Positions 26,900 through 35,701 are shown, counted from the stretch's first letter. The stretch is 64,000 nt of DNA from Pedobacter frigiditerrae (GCF_004331645.1 NZ_SJSK01000006.1:248001-312000), one strand, 5' to 3'. Notes: generated from the sequence alone by a model not told the origin. Translations and numbers: made by a program.

Positions 26900-27154
26900 A
26901 TGGAAAGACAATTAAGAAAAACAAGAACCGGGTTGGTGGTAAGCAACAAAATGGAAAAATCTATTGTTGTGGCGGTTGAGCGTAAAGTGAAACACCCGAT
27001 CTATGGTAAGTTTGTTAAGAAAACTACCAAATTTATGGCTCATGACGAGAAAAACGAATGTGGTATCGGTGATACTGTATTAATACAAGAAACTCGTCCG
27101 CTGAGTAAAAACAAGAACTGGAGATTAGTACAAATTTTAGAAAGAGCTAAATAA
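26900..27154 (+). CDS. rpsQ: 30S ribosomal protein S17
   Basis: 84 aa OB-fold protein: [42 protein letters not shown] and [23 protein letters not shown]. It binds the 5' domain of 16S rRNA. One base separates its stop from the rplN start. Confidence 0.97.
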   Translation: MERQLRKTRTGLVVSNKMEKSIVVAVERKVKHPIYGKFVKKTTKFMAHDEKNECGIGDTVLIQETRPLSKNKNWRLVQILERAK

Positions 27155-27155
27155 G

Positions 27156-27524
27156 ATGGTACAACAGGAATCACGATTAAACGTAGCCGATAATAGCGGC
27201 GCAAAACAAGTACTGGTTATCCGTGTGCTTGGTGGAACTGGCAAAAGATATGCTTCTATAGGTGACAAAATTGTTGTTACTGTAAAAAGCGCTTTGCCAT
27301 CTGGTAACATTAAAAAAGGAACAGTTTCTAAAGCAGTTGTAGTAAGAACCAAAAAAGAAATCAGACGTAAGGATGGTTCTTATATTCGTTTTGATGACAA
27401 TGCAGCAGTATTGTTAAATGCACAAGACGAGCCACGTGGTACACGTATTTTTGGCCCGGTTGCAAGAGAGCTGCGTGAAAAACAATTCATGAAAATTGTA
27501 TCATTAGCACCGGAGGTATTATAA
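27156..27524 (+). CDS. rplN: 50S ribosomal protein L14
   Basis: 122 aa, invariant family length. [68 protein letters not shown] and [14 protein letters not shown] are all conserved. L14 lies at the subunit interface and is the target of RsfS in silencing. It ends 1 bp before rplX. Confidence 0.98.
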   Translation: MVQQESRLNVADNSGAKQVLVIRVLGGTGKRYASIGDKIVVTVKSALPSGNIKKGTVSKAVVVRTKKEIRRKDGSYIRFDDNAAVLLNAQDEPRGTRIFGPVARELREKQFMKIVSLAPEVL

Positions 27525-27525
27525 T

Positions 27526-27864
27526 ATGAAAAAAGAAGTAACACAAGCCAAAGTAAAAATCCGTAAAGGAGATTTAGTAAAGGTTATAGCTGGCGATTCA
27601 AAAGGCCAACAAGGTAAAGTACAAGAAGTGCTTGTTGCCAAAAGTAGAGTTATTGTAGAAGGTATTAACCTTGTATCAAAACATACTAAACCAAATGCTG
27701 CTACACCAAATGGTGGTATAATTAAAAAAGAAGCTGCTCTTCATATTTCTAACGTACAGTTAGTTGATCCAAAATCTGGTAAAACTACTCGTGTTGGTCG
27801 TAAATTAAACGCTGACGGAAAATTAGTTAGAGTTGCTAAAATATCAGGGGAGGAAATCAAATAA
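27526..27864 (+). CDS. rplX: 50S ribosomal protein L24
   Basis: 112 aa. The KOW motif is clear ([22 protein letters not shown]), followed by [14 protein letters not shown] and [20 protein letters not shown]. It is an assembly initiator of the 50S subunit. A CGGAGG sequence lies 9 nt before the ATG inside the end of rplN. The TAA shares a base with the rplE ATG. Confidence 0.97.
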   Translation: MKKEVTQAKVKIRKGDLVKVIAGDSKGQQGKVQEVLVAKSRVIVEGINLVSKHTKPNAATPNGGIIKKEAALHISNVQLVDPKSGKTTRVGRKLNADGKLVRVAKISGEEIK

Positions 27865-28430
27865 TGGCATACGTACCAAGATTAAAAAGCAAATATAAAG
27901 AGGAAATTGTAACTGCTCTAAAAGATAAGTTCAATTACAAAAGCATAATGCAAGTTCCTAAATTAGAGAAAATTGCCATCAACCAAGGTGTTGGTCGTTA
28001 TTCTGTAACTGACAAAAAAGTTATGGATAGCTCTATCTTAGAAATGAGTACAATTGCTGGTCAACAAGCTGTAGGTGCAAAATCTAAAAAAGATATCTCA
28101 AACTTTAAATTACGTAAAGGTATGCCAGTTGGTGTAAGAGTAACTTTACGTGATAACAACATGTATGAGTTCTTAGACAGATTAATTTCTGTAGCTTTGC
28201 CTCGTATCCGTGATTTCAAAGGTATCAATGATAAAGGATTTGATGGAAAAGGTAACTATACTTTAGGTATTACTGAACAAATCATTTTCCCAGAGATTAA
28301 CATCGACAAAATCAATAAGATTTTAGGTATGGATATTACGTTTGTAACGTCTGCTACTACTGATGTTGAGGCATTGGAACTTTTAAAACAATTTGGATTA
28401 CCATTTAAAAATCAAAAAACAGAGCAATAA
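27864..28430 (+). CDS. rplE: 50S ribosomal protein L5
   Basis: 188 aa. [56 protein letters not shown] and [12 protein letters not shown] are standard L5 blocks. It binds 5S rRNA and helps form the central protuberance. The stop overlaps the rpsN start by one base. Confidence 0.98.
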   Translation: MAYVPRLKSKYKEEIVTALKDKFNYKSIMQVPKLEKIAINQGVGRYSVTDKKVMDSSILEMSTIAGQQAVGAKSKKDISNFKLRKGMPVGVRVTLRDNNMYEFLDRLISVALPRIRDFKGINDKGFDGKGNYTLGITEQIIFPEINIDKINKILGMDITFVTSATTDVEALELLKQFGLPFKNQKTEQ

Positions 28431-28699
28431 TGGCAAAAGAAGGTGTAAAAGCTCGCGAAATTAAGCGCCAAAAATTGGTTGCTAAATATGCAGACAAGCG
28501 TGCAGAATTAAAAGCTGCAGGTGATTACGAAGGATTAGATAAGTTACCAAAAAACTCTTCAGCTGTGCGTTTGCACAACCGTTGTAAGTTAACTGGTCGT
28601 CCTCGTGGATACATGCGTACTTTCGGTATATCAAGGGTATTATTCCGCGATATGGCTTTAGCAGGAAAAATTCCTGGAGTTAGAAAAGCTAGCTGGTAA
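28430..28699 (+). CDS. rpsN: 30S ribosomal protein S14 (long, zinc-free form)
   Basis: 89 aa. It begins [24 protein letters not shown]-like and ends with [33 protein letters not shown]. The CxxC-x12-CxxC zinc ribbon of short S14 proteins is absent; only one Cys ([11 protein letters not shown]) remains. This, together with the zinc-free L36, suggests low zinc demand for these ribosomal proteins. After it comes a 159-bp gap with a promoter and a structured RNA candidate, so rpsN is the last gene before an internal start. Confidence 0.97.
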   Translation: MAKEGVKAREIKRQKLVAKYADKRAELKAAGDYEGLDKLPKNSSAVRLHNRCKLTGRPRGYMRTFGISRVLFRDMALAGKIPGVRKASW

Positions 28700-28714
28700 T
28701 AAAGAAGTTATAAG

Positions 28715-28746
28715 TTTGGAGTTATAAGTTGTAAGTTGTATTTTTG
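28715..28746 (+). promoter_or_regulatory. Internal promoter upstream of rpsH
   Basis: TTTG at 28715-28718, 20 nt, then TATTTTTG at 28739-28746, followed by CAGCCCTTA. It lies inside the ribosomal cluster, between rpsN and rpsH, and would drive rpsH and the genes behind it. Confidence 0.65.
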
Positions 28747-28800
28747 CAGCCCTTACAGCTTATAGCTCTTTAGCGTATAGCAAAGATTAGAATTTTAACC

Positions 28801-28844
28801 GATAGCAGGTCCCAAAGCTGGGTGGCAGAAAGGATACCACTATC
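28801..28844 (+). promoter_or_regulatory. Structured RNA candidate in the rpsH leader
   Basis: GATAG (28801-28805) pairs with CTATC (28840-28844). After a small CA/A internal loop, GGT (28808-28810) pairs with ACC (28836-28838). Inside, CCCA (28811-28814) and TGGG (28819-28822) form a hairpin with loop AAGC, next to an unpaired TGGCAGAAAGGAT segment. It ends 14 nt before the rpsH ATG. Bulged helices with internal purine-rich loops are the kind of site S8 binds, but this is inference. Confidence 0.5.
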
Positions 28845-28858
28845 ACAATTATATAATA

Positions 28859-29257
28859 ATGAATACAGATCCAATAGCAGATTACCTGACAAGGGTAAGA
28901 AATGCCATTAAGGCAAATCATAGAATCGTTGAGATTCCTGCATCAAACCTTAAAAAGGAAATCACAAAAGTTCTTTTTGACAAAGGTTACATCGCAAACT
29001 ACAAGTTTGAAGACACAACTACTCAAGGCGTTATCAAAATTGCCTTAAAGTACAATGCAATTACTAAAATCTCGGCTATCCGTACATTAACTCGTATCAG
29101 CAAGCCAGGTTTAAGACAATATGCTGGTGTAGAAAACATGCCAAGAGTATTAAATGGTTTAGGTATAGCAATCTTATCTACTTCTAAAGGTGTAATGACC
29201 GATAAAGAAGCAGCCAAATTAAACATTGGTGGTGAGGTATTGTGTCACGTTTATTAA
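28859..29257 (+). CDS. rpsH: 30S ribosomal protein S8
   Basis: 132 aa. MNTDPIADYLTRVRNAIKANHRIVEIPAS, FDKGYIANYKFED and the C-terminal RVLNGLGIAILSTSKGVMTDKEAAKLNIGGEVLCHVY are typical of S8. S8 binds the central domain of 16S rRNA and is the translational repressor of the spc operon in E. coli. Here its own leader contains a promoter and a folded element, so feedback at this site is a reasonable hypothesis. Confidence 0.98.
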   Translation: MNTDPIADYLTRVRNAIKANHRIVEIPASNLKKEITKVLFDKGYIANYKFEDTTTQGVIKIALKYNAITKISAIRTLTRISKPGLRQYAGVENMPRVLNGLGIAILSTSKGVMTDKEAAKLNIGGEVLCHVY

Positions 29258-29272
29258 TAGGAGGATAGCACA

Positions 29273-29830
29273 ATGTCAAGAATAGGAAAAAATCCAATTA
29301 ATGTACCTGCAGGTGTAACTATAACAGTTTCCAAAGAGAACTTAGTAACAGTTAAAGGCCCAAAAGGAGAATTAACTCAAGCAGTAGATGCTGATATCAT
29401 TTTATCTCAAGAAGATGGCGTATTTACGGTAAGTCGTCCAACTGAGCAAAAAAGACATAAAGCCTTACACGGTTTATATCGTTCTTTAATCAATAACATG
29501 GTTGTTGGTGTAACAGATGGTTTTAAAATAGAACAAGAATTAGTTGGTGTGGGTTACCGTGCTACTAACCAAGGTAATACTTTGGATCTAGTTTTAGGTT
29601 ATTCTCACCATTACGTATTCCAGTTACCAGAAGAGATTAAAGTAACCACCACATCTGAAAAAGGTCAGACTCCTAAAATCATTTTAGAGAGTATTGATAA
29701 ACAATTGATAGGTCAAGTAGCAGCAAAAATCCGTTCGTTACGTACTCCAGAGCCATATAAAGGTAAAGGTATCAAGTTTGTTGGTGAAATATTAAGAAGA
29801 AAAGCAGGTAAATCAGCTTCTAAAAAATAA
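29273..29830 (+). CDS. rplF: 50S ribosomal protein L6
   Basis: 185 aa with two similar alpha/beta domains: [60 protein letters not shown] and the C-terminal [30 protein letters not shown]6 lies near the factor-binding site. A perfect AGGAGG (29259-29264) lies right after the rpsH stop and 8 nt before the ATG. Confidence 0.98.
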   Translation: MSRIGKNPINVPAGVTITVSKENLVTVKGPKGELTQAVDADIILSQEDGVFTVSRPTEQKRHKALHGLYRSLINNMVVGVTDGFKIEQELVGVGYRATNQGNTLDLVLGYSHHYVFQLPEEIKVTTTSEKGQTPKIILESIDKQLIGQVAAKIRSLRTPEPYKGKGIKFVGEILRRKAGKSASKK

Positions 29831-29835
29831 TTAAA

Positions 29836-30189
29836 ATGGCAGGAAAAAAATTATCTCGTAGAGATCGTATAAAAAAAGGTATCAGAAAAAGACTTACTGG
29901 ATCTGAAAGCCGTCCACGTCTATCGGTTTATAGAAGCAATAAAGGTATTTATGCTCAAATCATTAATGATGTAACTGGTAGTACAATAGTTTCAGCATCA
30001 TCTTTATCTAAAGATTTTACTGGTAAAGGAAACAAATCTGATCAGTCGATCGCAGTAGGCAAGTTAATTGCTGAAAAAGCAATTGCAGCTGGTGTTAAAG
30101 AAGTTGTTTTCGACAGAAATGGTTACTTATACCATGGTCGTGTTAAATCGTTGGCAGAAGGTGCTCGCGAGGCTGGTTTAGTATTTTAA
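29836..30189 (+). CDS. rplR: 50S ribosomal protein L18
   Basis: 117 aa: [38 protein letters not shown], then [42 protein letters not shown]. It binds 5S rRNA with L5. Five bases separate it from rplF. Confidence 0.98.
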   Translation: MAGKKLSRRDRIKKGIRKRLTGSESRPRLSVYRSNKGIYAQIINDVTGSTIVSASSLSKDFTGKGNKSDQSIAVGKLIAEKAIAAGVKEVVFDRNGYLYHGRVKSLAEGAREAGLVF

Positions 30190-30207
30190 TCTAAGAAATA
30201 GGATAAG

Positions 30208-30726
30208 ATGTCAACTATCAATATAAAAAGAGTTAAGACTAGCGAAATCGAATTGAAAGATCGTTTAGTTAGCATACAACGTGTTGCCAAAGTAACCAAA
30301 GGTGGTCGTACTTTCAGCTTCTCGGCCATTGTGGTTGTTGGAGATGAGCAAGGTGTTGTTGGTTACGGTTTAGGTAAAGCTAAAGAGGTTACTGAAGCAA
30401 TTGCTAAAGGAATTGACGATGCAAAAAAGAACTTGGTTAAAGTTCCAATTTTACATGGTACTGTTCCTCACGAGCAAATCGGTAAATTCTCTGGAGGTTT
30501 TGTTTTAATCAAACCTGCAGCAGTAGGTACTGGTGTAATTGCTGGTGGTGCAATGCGTGCTGTATTAGAGAGTGCTGGTATTCATAACGTACTAGCAAAG
30601 TCAAAAGGTTCATCTAACCCACACAACGTGGTAAAAGCAACAGTAGATGCTTTAACTAAAATGCGTGATGCTTATACAGTAGCACAGCACCGTGGTGTAG
30701 ATTTAAATAAAGTTTTTAACGGATAA
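30208..30726 (+). CDS. rpsE: 30S ribosomal protein S5
   Basis: 172 aa. The N-terminal dsRBD-like domain ([46 protein letters not shown]) is followed by the C-terminal domain ([40 protein letters not shown]). S5 takes part in mRNA entry and decoding fidelity. The residues around GGRTFSFSA, where spectinomycin resistance arises in other bacteria, look normal. Confidence 0.98.
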   Translation: MSTINIKRVKTSEIELKDRLVSIQRVAKVTKGGRTFSFSAIVVVGDEQGVVGYGLGKAKEVTEAIAKGIDDAKKNLVKVPILHGTVPHEQIGKFSGGFVLIKPAAVGTGVIAGGAMRAVLESAGIHNVLAKSKGSSNPHNVVKATVDALTKMRDAYTVAQHRGVDLNKVFNG

Positions 30727-30730
30727 TATC

Positions 30731-30910
30731 ATGGCTAAAATTAAAATTACCCAAATAAAAAGCATTATCGATAGAAGCGAACGCCAAAAAAGAACTATGC
30801 AAGCTTTAGGTTTAAAGAAAATGAACCAAAGTGTAGAAGTTGAGGCTAACGCTGCCATTATTGGGATGGTAAGAAAAGTTAATCACTTAGTAGCTATAGA
30901 GACTATTTAA
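30731..30910 (+). CDS. rpmD: 50S ribosomal protein L30
   Basis: 59 aa, easily missed because of its length. The ATG at 30731 lies 4 bp after the rpsE stop and the frame ends with TAA at 30908-30910. Translation begins MAKIKITQIKSIIDRSERQK and continues TMQALGLKKMNQSVEVE, ending VRKVNHLVAIETI. This is the L30 pattern, with the RTMQALGLKK helix conserved. It sits in its normal place between rpsE and rplO. Confidence 0.96.
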   Translation: MAKIKITQIKSIIDRSERQKRTMQALGLKKMNQSVEVEANAAIIGMVRKVNHLVAIETI

Positions 30911-30915
30911 TTATT

Positions 30916-30997
30916 AAGATATGTTAGCGCAATATTTTGTGTCAACATATCTTTATTTATTTATCGTTGTCCCTGATTAGTGAAAGCGAAGGGCAAC
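30916..30997 (+). promoter_or_regulatory. Two hairpins in the rpmD-rplO gap
   Basis: AAGATATGTT (30916-30925) pairs perfectly with AACATATCTT (30944-30953). A second stem pairs GTTG and CCCT (30966-30974, with a bulged T) with AGGGCAAC (30990-30997). The first is followed by TTATTTATTTAT, a poor terminator tail. They may attenuate or process the message before rplO. Confidence 0.45.
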
Positions 30998-31013
30998 ACA
31001 ACAAGTTTAAAAA

Positions 31014-31460
31014 ATGAACTTAAGTAATTTAAAACCTGCAGCAGGTTCTGTAAAAAAAGTTAAAAGAATTGGTCGTGGTCAAGGTTCTGGTCGTGGTGGT
31101 ACATCTACTCGTGGTCATAAAGGAGCTGGTTCACGTTCTGGTCACAAAACTAAGATTGGTTTTGAGGGTGGTCAGATGCCATTACAACGTCGTGTGCCTA
31201 AAGTTGGTTTCAAACCAATTAACCGTACTGAATATGTAGGTGTGAACTTAGATATTTTACAAGGTTTGGCAGAAAGATTTAACTTAACTACAATTGATTT
31301 TGCTGCTATACAAGAGCACGGTTTAGCTTCTAAAAATGATCTAGTGAAAATCTTAGGTCGTGGTGAAGTTAAAGCTAAATTAGAAGTTACAGCTCATGCG
31401 TTTTCTGCAACTGCACAAAAAGCTATTGAAGCTGCTGGTGGCTCAATTGTAAAATTATAA
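31014..31460 (+). CDS. rplO: 50S ribosomal protein L15
   Basis: 148 aa. The basic, glycine-rich N-terminus ([26 protein letters not shown] read in order) and [23 protein letters not shown] are the L15 signature. The C-terminal domain ends in [13 protein letters not shown]. It is a late 50S assembly protein. It follows a 103-bp gap with two hairpins and precedes secY by 3 bp. Confidence 0.98.
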   Translation: MNLSNLKPAAGSVKKVKRIGRGQGSGRGGTSTRGHKGAGSRSGHKTKIGFEGGQMPLQRRVPKVGFKPINRTEYVGVNLDILQGLAERFNLTTIDFAAIQEHGLASKNDLVKILGRGEVKAKLEVTAHAFSATAQKAIEAAGGSIVKL

Positions 31461-31463
31461 TTA

Positions 31464-32798
31464 ATGAAGAAGCTATTTACTACTTTAAGTAATATTTGGA
31501 AAATACAAGAATTAAAGGAGCGTATTCTTTTTACGTTAATGATTCTTGTTATTTACAGGTTTGTTTGTCAAGTGGTTCTACCTGGTGTAGACCCAGCTCA
31601 ATTAGATAATACTCAAAAAACTGGTATCTTAGGTTTATTAGATATGTTTGCAGGTGGTGCTTTTTCTAAAGTATCAATTGTAGCTTTAGGTGTAATGCCT
31701 TATATCTCTGCATCTATTGTAGTTCAGTTATTGGGTATTGCAGTGCCTACTTTCCAGAAAATGCAAAAAGAAGGAGAGAGTGGCAGAAAAAAATTAACGC
31801 AAATTACTCGTTACCTAACAGTTGCTATCACTGCGGTTCAGGCCGTAGGATATGTTAAAACACAAGTTACACCAGCCGCAATTATTATTGATCCTACATT
31901 ATTTTATGTATTGTCTGGATTTGTATTAACGGCAGGTACTTTGTTTGTAATGTGGTTAGGTGAAAAAATAACCGATAAAGGAATTGGTAATGGTACATCA
32001 TTAATCATTATGGTAGGTATCATTGCTCGTTTACCAGGAGCAATTACACAAGAGTTTAGCTCTGTATTTGCTGGTAACGACGGTGGTTTAATCCGTTTTG
32101 TATTAGAAATCGTTGCTTTGTTTGCAATCATCATGTTCACAATACTTATTGTTCAAGGTGTACGTAAAGTGCCTGTGCAATACGCAAAGAGAATTGTTGG
32201 TAATAAGCAAGTTGGCGGTGTTAGACAATACATTCCGTTAAAAGTTAATGCAGCTGGTGTGATGCCAATTATTTTTGCTCAAGCATTAATGTTTGTGCCA
32301 AATGCTTTAATTGGTTTATTCCCTGAAAAATTAGCTGACAGTTGGTTACATCAGTATACTGATATCACCTCATTAACTTACAGCTTAACATTTGCTTTTT
32401 TAATTATTGCATTTACTTTCTTCTATACTGCAATTACTGTTAACCCAACTCAAATGTCTGATGACATGAAAAAGAATGGTGGTTTTATTCCAGGTATCAA
32501 GCCAGGATTAGCTACTTCATCTTTTATTGATGATGTTATTTCTAAGATTACTTTCCCTGGATCGTTATTCTTGGCAATTATCGCAATTTTGCCATCATTT
32601 GCTGTTAAGGTTGGTATTGCACAAGAGTTCGCTCATTTCTTTGGAGGTACATCACTACTAATTTTAGTAGGTGTTGTATTAGATACTTTGCAACAAGTAG
32701 AAAGTTATTTATTAATGCGTCACTATGATGGATTAATGAAAACAGGTAGAGTTACTGGGCGTACAGGAATTCCTGCGAGCGGTGGAGCTGCATTGTAA
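31464..32798 (+). CDS. secY: Protein translocase subunit SecY
   Basis: 444 aa with ten hydrophobic segments. It has the plug and helix-2 region (GILGLLDMFAGGAFSKVSIVALGVMPYISASIVVQLL), the EKITDKGIGNGTSLIIMVGI loop, the cytoplasmic loop YAKRIVGNKQVGGVRQYIPLKVN and the terminal YDGLMKTGRVTGR tail. It forms the channel of the Sec machinery in the inner membrane. As usual in Bacteroidetes, adk is not between secY and map. Confidence 0.98.
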   Translation: MKKLFTTLSNIWKIQELKERILFTLMILVIYRFVCQVVLPGVDPAQLDNTQKTGILGLLDMFAGGAFSKVSIVALGVMPYISASIVVQLLGIAVPTFQKMQKEGESGRKKLTQITRYLTVAITAVQAVGYVKTQVTPAAIIIDPTLFYVLSGFVLTAGTLFVMWLGEKITDKGIGNGTSLIIMVGIIARLPGAITQEFSSVFAGNDGGLIRFVLEIVALFAIIMFTILIVQGVRKVPVQYAKRIVGNKQVGGVRQYIPLKVNAAGVMPIIFAQALMFVPNALIGLFPEKLADSWLHQYTDITSLTYSLTFAFLIIAFTFFYTAITVNPTQMSDDMKKNGGFIPGIKPGLATSSFIDDVISKITFPGSLFLAIIAILPSFAVKVGIAQEFAHFFGGTSLLILVGVVLDTLQQVESYLLMRHYDGLMKTGRVTGRTGIPASGGAAL

Positions 32799-32806
32799 AA
32801 TAAAGC

Positions 32807-33592
32807 ATGTCAAAAATTTATTATAAATCTCCGGAGGAGATAGAATTAATAAGAGAAAGTTCTTTACTTGTTTCAAAAACCTTAGCTGAAGTTGCTAAGA
32901 TTATTGCACCAGGTGTAACCACTATTGCATTAGATAAGTTAGCTTATGAGTTTATTAGTGATAATGGCGCAGTGCCGGCTTTTTTAAACTATGGTGGTTT
33001 TCCTAATTCATTGTGCATTTCGCCTAATGATCAAGTGGTACATGGATTTCCAAATGAATATGTAATCAAGGAAGGAGATTTAATCTCTGTTGATTGCGGA
33101 GTGATCAAGAATAATTTCTTCGGAGATTCTGCTTACACTTTTTCTATTGGAGAGGTTGATGCTGAAAAGCAAAAGCTAACCAAAGTAACACAAGAGTGCT
33201 TAAACTTTGCAATTGAAAAAGCTGTAGTTGGAATGCGAATTGGTGATATAGCTTTTGCTGTACAACATCACGCAGAAAGCAATGGGTTTGGAGTAGTTAG
33301 AGAACTAGTAGGACATGGTGTTGGGGTTAAGCTTCACGAAAAACCTGAAGTACCAAATTATGGTAAAAGAGGGAACGGCGCAAAGTTAGAGGAAGGAATG
33401 GTTATTGCTATTGAACCAATGATTAATGCAGGAACTGCTGCTGTTAAGTTTTGGTCTGATGGATGGACAGTTACCACCAGAGACAACAAACCTTCTGCAC
33501 ATTTTGAACACACGGTTGCTATCAAAAAGGGGAAAGCAGATGTATTATCGACCTTTTCACTGATTGAAGAAGTTTTAAAAGAAAAAAAGTAA
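32807..33592 (+). CDS. map: Methionine aminopeptidase, type I
   Basis: 261 aa. The pita-bread fold metal ligands are in place: VDCGVIKNNFFGDSAYTF (the two Asp), ELVGHGVGVKLHEKPEVPNYG (His and the substrate-contact His), EGMVIAIEPMIN (Glu) and HFEHTVAI (final Glu). It removes the initiator methionine in the cytoplasm. It follows secY by 8 bp and precedes infA. Confidence 0.97.
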   Translation: MSKIYYKSPEEIELIRESSLLVSKTLAEVAKIIAPGVTTIALDKLAYEFISDNGAVPAFLNYGGFPNSLCISPNDQVVHGFPNEYVIKEGDLISVDCGVIKNNFFGDSAYTFSIGEVDAEKQKLTKVTQECLNFAIEKAVVGMRIGDIAFAVQHHAESNGFGVVRELVGHGVGVKLHEKPEVPNYGKRGNGAKLEEGMVIAIEPMINAGTAAVKFWSDGWTVTTRDNKPSAHFEHTVAIKKGKADVLSTFSLIEEVLKEKK

Positions 33593-33611
33593 AAAAGTAA
33601 AAATTTTTATT

Positions 33612-33619
33612 TAATTTTG
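33612..33619 (+). promoter_or_regulatory. Candidate -7 element before infA
   Basis: TAATTTTG at 33612-33619 followed by CAACCCT, similar to the rpsL and rpsH starts. No good TTTG lies 19-20 nt upstream; the region there is A-rich. It could add transcription of infA and the alpha genes. Confidence 0.4.
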
Positions 33620-33663
33620 CAACCCTGTTTAATACAAGCTAATTAAGTAAAAATCAATATTAT

Positions 33664-33882
33664 ATGGCTAAACAAGCCTCAATTGAACAAGACGGAGTAA
33701 TAAGAGAAGCATTATCTAATGCTATGTTTCGAGTAGAACTTGAAAATGGCCACGAGATTATTGCTCACATTTCAGGAAAGATGAGGATGCATTACATCAA
33801 AATTCTTCCTGGAGACAAAGTTAAATTAGAGATGTCGCCTTACGATTTATCAAAAGGCAGGATTACTTATAGATATAAATAA
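33664..33882 (+). CDS. infA: Translation initiation factor IF-1
   Basis: 72 aa, the invariant length. The OB fold shows [39 protein letters not shown] in order, then [31 protein letters not shown]. It blocks the A site during initiation. It is followed after 1 bp by rpmJ. Confidence 0.98.
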   Translation: MAKQASIEQDGVIREALSNAMFRVELENGHEIIAHISGKMRMHYIKILPGDKVKLEMSPYDLSKGRITYRYK

Positions 33883-33883
33883 A

Positions 33884-34000
33884 ATGAAAGTTAGGTCATC
33901 AATTAAAAAACGTAGCGCTGATTGTAAGATTATTCGTCGTAAAGGTAAACTTTACGTGATTAACAAAAAAAATCCAAAATATAAGCAACGTCAAGGGTAA
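33884..34000 (+). CDS. rpmJ: 50S ribosomal protein L36 (zinc-free form)
   Basis: 38 aa; ATG at 33884, one base after the infA stop, TAA at 33998-34000. Translation begins [20 protein letters not shown] and ends [13 protein letters not shown], a full L36. Of the zinc ligands of standard L36 (C11, C14, C27, H33), only C14 is kept; the others are S11, N27 and Y33. Metal binding of the usual kind is therefore impossible. No second, zinc-type copy is visible in the window. Confidence 0.96.
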   Translation: MKVRSSIKKRSADCKIIRRKGKLYVINKKNPKYKQRQG

Positions 34001-34013
34001 TTAAGAAATATTG

Positions 34014-34053
34014 TAATGTACCGTACAACGGTGGCCCGCCGTTCGGAATTACT
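34014..34053 (+). promoter_or_regulatory. Hairpin in the rpmJ-rpsM gap
   Basis: Outer pairing GTAAT / ATTAC and inner pairing AACGG / CCGTT (around TGGCCCG) with CC / GG between them, in the 70-bp space before rpsM. It has no T tract. A site for S4- or S13-type feedback on the alpha genes is possible. Confidence 0.4.
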
Positions 34054-34070
34054 TAAAATTATAAATAAAT

Positions 34071-34448
34071 ATGGCAAGGATTTCAGGTATTGATTTACCA
34101 AGAAACAAAAGAGGTGAAATCGGACTAACTTATATCTACGGTATAGGAAGACAAACTGCTCAGAACATTTTAACTGAGGCAGGTATCGATTTTAACAAAA
34201 AAGTACAAGACTGGTCAGATGACGAATTGTCGGCTATTCGTACAATCATTAACGATGGAATTAAAGTAGAAGGTGCTTTACGTTCTGAGGTTCAATTAAA
34301 CATCAAACGTTTAATGGATATCGGTTGTTACCGTGGTTTACGTCACAGAAAAGGTTTACCTGTTCGTGGTCAACGTACAAAAAACAATTCTCGTACTCGT
34401 AAAGGAAAGAGAAAAACAGTTGCTAATAAGAAAAAAGCTACTAAATAA
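34071..34448 (+). CDS. rpsM: 30S ribosomal protein S13
   Basis: 125 aa. [34 protein letters not shown], the helical middle and the basic tail [23 protein letters not shown] are typical. S13 contacts the P-site tRNA and the large subunit. Unlike the tight packing of the spc genes, the alpha genes here are separated by 70-110 bp gaps, each with a hairpin. Confidence 0.98.
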   Translation: MARISGIDLPRNKRGEIGLTYIYGIGRQTAQNILTEAGIDFNKKVQDWSDDELSAIRTIINDGIKVEGALRSEVQLNIKRLMDIGCYRGLRHRKGLPVRGQRTKNNSRTRKGKRKTVANKKKATK

Positions 34449-34456
34449 TAAATGAT

Positions 34457-34477
34457 AAATAACCCTTGTGGTTATTT
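34457..34477 (+). promoter_or_regulatory. Hairpin in the rpsM-rpsK gap
   Basis: AAATAACC (34457-34464) pairs perfectly with GGTTATTT (34470-34477) around a 5-nt loop. No T tract follows. Confidence 0.4.
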
Positions 34478-34556
34478 GGAACAAATTAATTTAAATGGTT
34501 AATGGGTCCGGGTTATTCGCTAATCCAGTAATTCACTAACTTATTATTAAAGCAAA

Positions 34557-34946
34557 ATGGCTAAAAGTAAAAAAGTTACCAAAAAACGTATAGTTGTTAT
34601 TGAGTCTGTAGGTCAGGCTCACATCAATGCTACGTTCAACAACATCATTGTTACTTTAACAAACAATAACGGTCAGACTATTTCATGGTCGTCTGCAGGT
34701 AAAATGGGATTTAAAGGTTCTAAAAAGAACACTCCATACGCTGCTGGCCAAGCTGCATCTGATTGCGGTAAAGTAGCATTTGACTTAGGTCTACGTAAGG
34801 TAGAGGTATTTGTTAAAGGTCCAGGTTCAGGCCGTGAGTCTGCAATCAGAACTTTACAAGTTGCAGGTATCGAAGTGACTTCTATTAAAGATATCACTCC
34901 GCTTCCACACAATGGATGTCGTCCTCCTAAGAAAAGAAGAGTTTAA
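34557..34946 (+). CDS. rpsK: 30S ribosomal protein S11
   Basis: 129 aa: [49 protein letters not shown] in order, then [45 protein letters not shown]11 is part of the platform and contacts the Shine-Dalgarno helix in other bacteria. In Bacteroidetes the platform is known to sequester the anti-Shine-Dalgarno, so this region is functionally interesting. Confidence 0.98.
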   Translation: MAKSKKVTKKRIVVIESVGQAHINATFNNIIVTLTNNNGQTISWSSAGKMGFKGSKKNTPYAAGQAASDCGKVAFDLGLRKVEVFVKGPGSGRESAIRTLQVAGIEVTSIKDITPLPHNGCRPPKKRRV

Positions 34947-34954
34947 TTAATTAT

Positions 34955-35002
34955 TTTTAAAGCTAAGAGTCTCCCGATTTAAGTTGGGAAGATACTTTAA
35001 AA
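34955..35002 (+). promoter_or_regulatory. Hairpin in the rpsK-rpsD gap
   Basis: TTTTAAAG (34955-34962) pairs with CTTTAAAA (34995-35002), and inside it TCCC (34972-34975) pairs with GGGA (34986-34989). It ends 12 nt before the rpsD ATG. S4, the product of rpsD, represses the alpha operon in E. coli. Confidence 0.4.
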
Positions 35003-35014
35003 TCAAAAACAACA

Positions 35015-35623
35015 ATGGCAAGATATACCGGACCAAAGTCCAAAATAGCCCGTAAGTTCAGAGAGCCAATTTTCGGCCCTGACAAAGTATTAGACAGAAA
35101 AAATTATCCTCCAGGCCAACATGGCGCTTCTAAAAGAAGAGGAAAACAATCTGAGTATGCTGTACAGTTAATGGAGAAACAAAAAGTAAAATATACTTAT
35201 GGTGTATTAGAAAAACAATTTCGTAACCTGTTCACTAAAGCTTCATCTCGCGAAGGTATTACTGGTGATAACTTGTTGCAATTGTTAGAAGCACGCTTGG
35301 ATAACACAGTATACAGACTAGGTATTGCTCCAACCCGTTCAGGTGCACGTCAATTGGTTAGCCACAAACACGTAACTGTAAATGGTGAGGTTGTAAATAT
35401 TCCATCATATCAATTAAGAGCTGGTGATGTAGTTGCAGTACGTGATAAATCTAAATCATTAGAGGCAATCACTACTTCTGTTGCGGGAAGAGTAATCAAT
35501 AAGTTCAATTGGTTAGATTGGAATGCAAGTGAGTTATCAGGTAAGTTTTTAGCTTATCCTAACCGTGATGAGATCCCAGAAAACATTAAAGAGAATCTTA
35601 TAGTAGAGTTATACTCTAAGTAA
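35015..35623 (+). CDS. rpsD: 30S ribosomal protein S4
   Basis: 202 aa. [51 protein letters not shown], the S4 RNA-binding domain ([39 protein letters not shown]) and the C-terminal [12 protein letters not shown] are normal. The N-terminal zinc Cys cluster of some S4 proteins is absent. S4 nucleates 30S assembly. Confidence 0.98.
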   Translation: MARYTGPKSKIARKFREPIFGPDKVLDRKNYPPGQHGASKRRGKQSEYAVQLMEKQKVKYTYGVLEKQFRNLFTKASSREGITGDNLLQLLEARLDNTVYRLGIAPTRSGARQLVSHKHVTVNGEVVNIPSYQLRAGDVVAVRDKSKSLEAITTSVAGRVINKFNWLDWNASELSGKFLAYPNRDEIPENIKENLIVELYSK

Positions 35624-35701
35624 TAAATTTTGTTAAAGCCCAAGTGGCTTTAACTTTTTTACGTTACACATTATTCATATAACGATCTAAAAACATTATA
35701 A

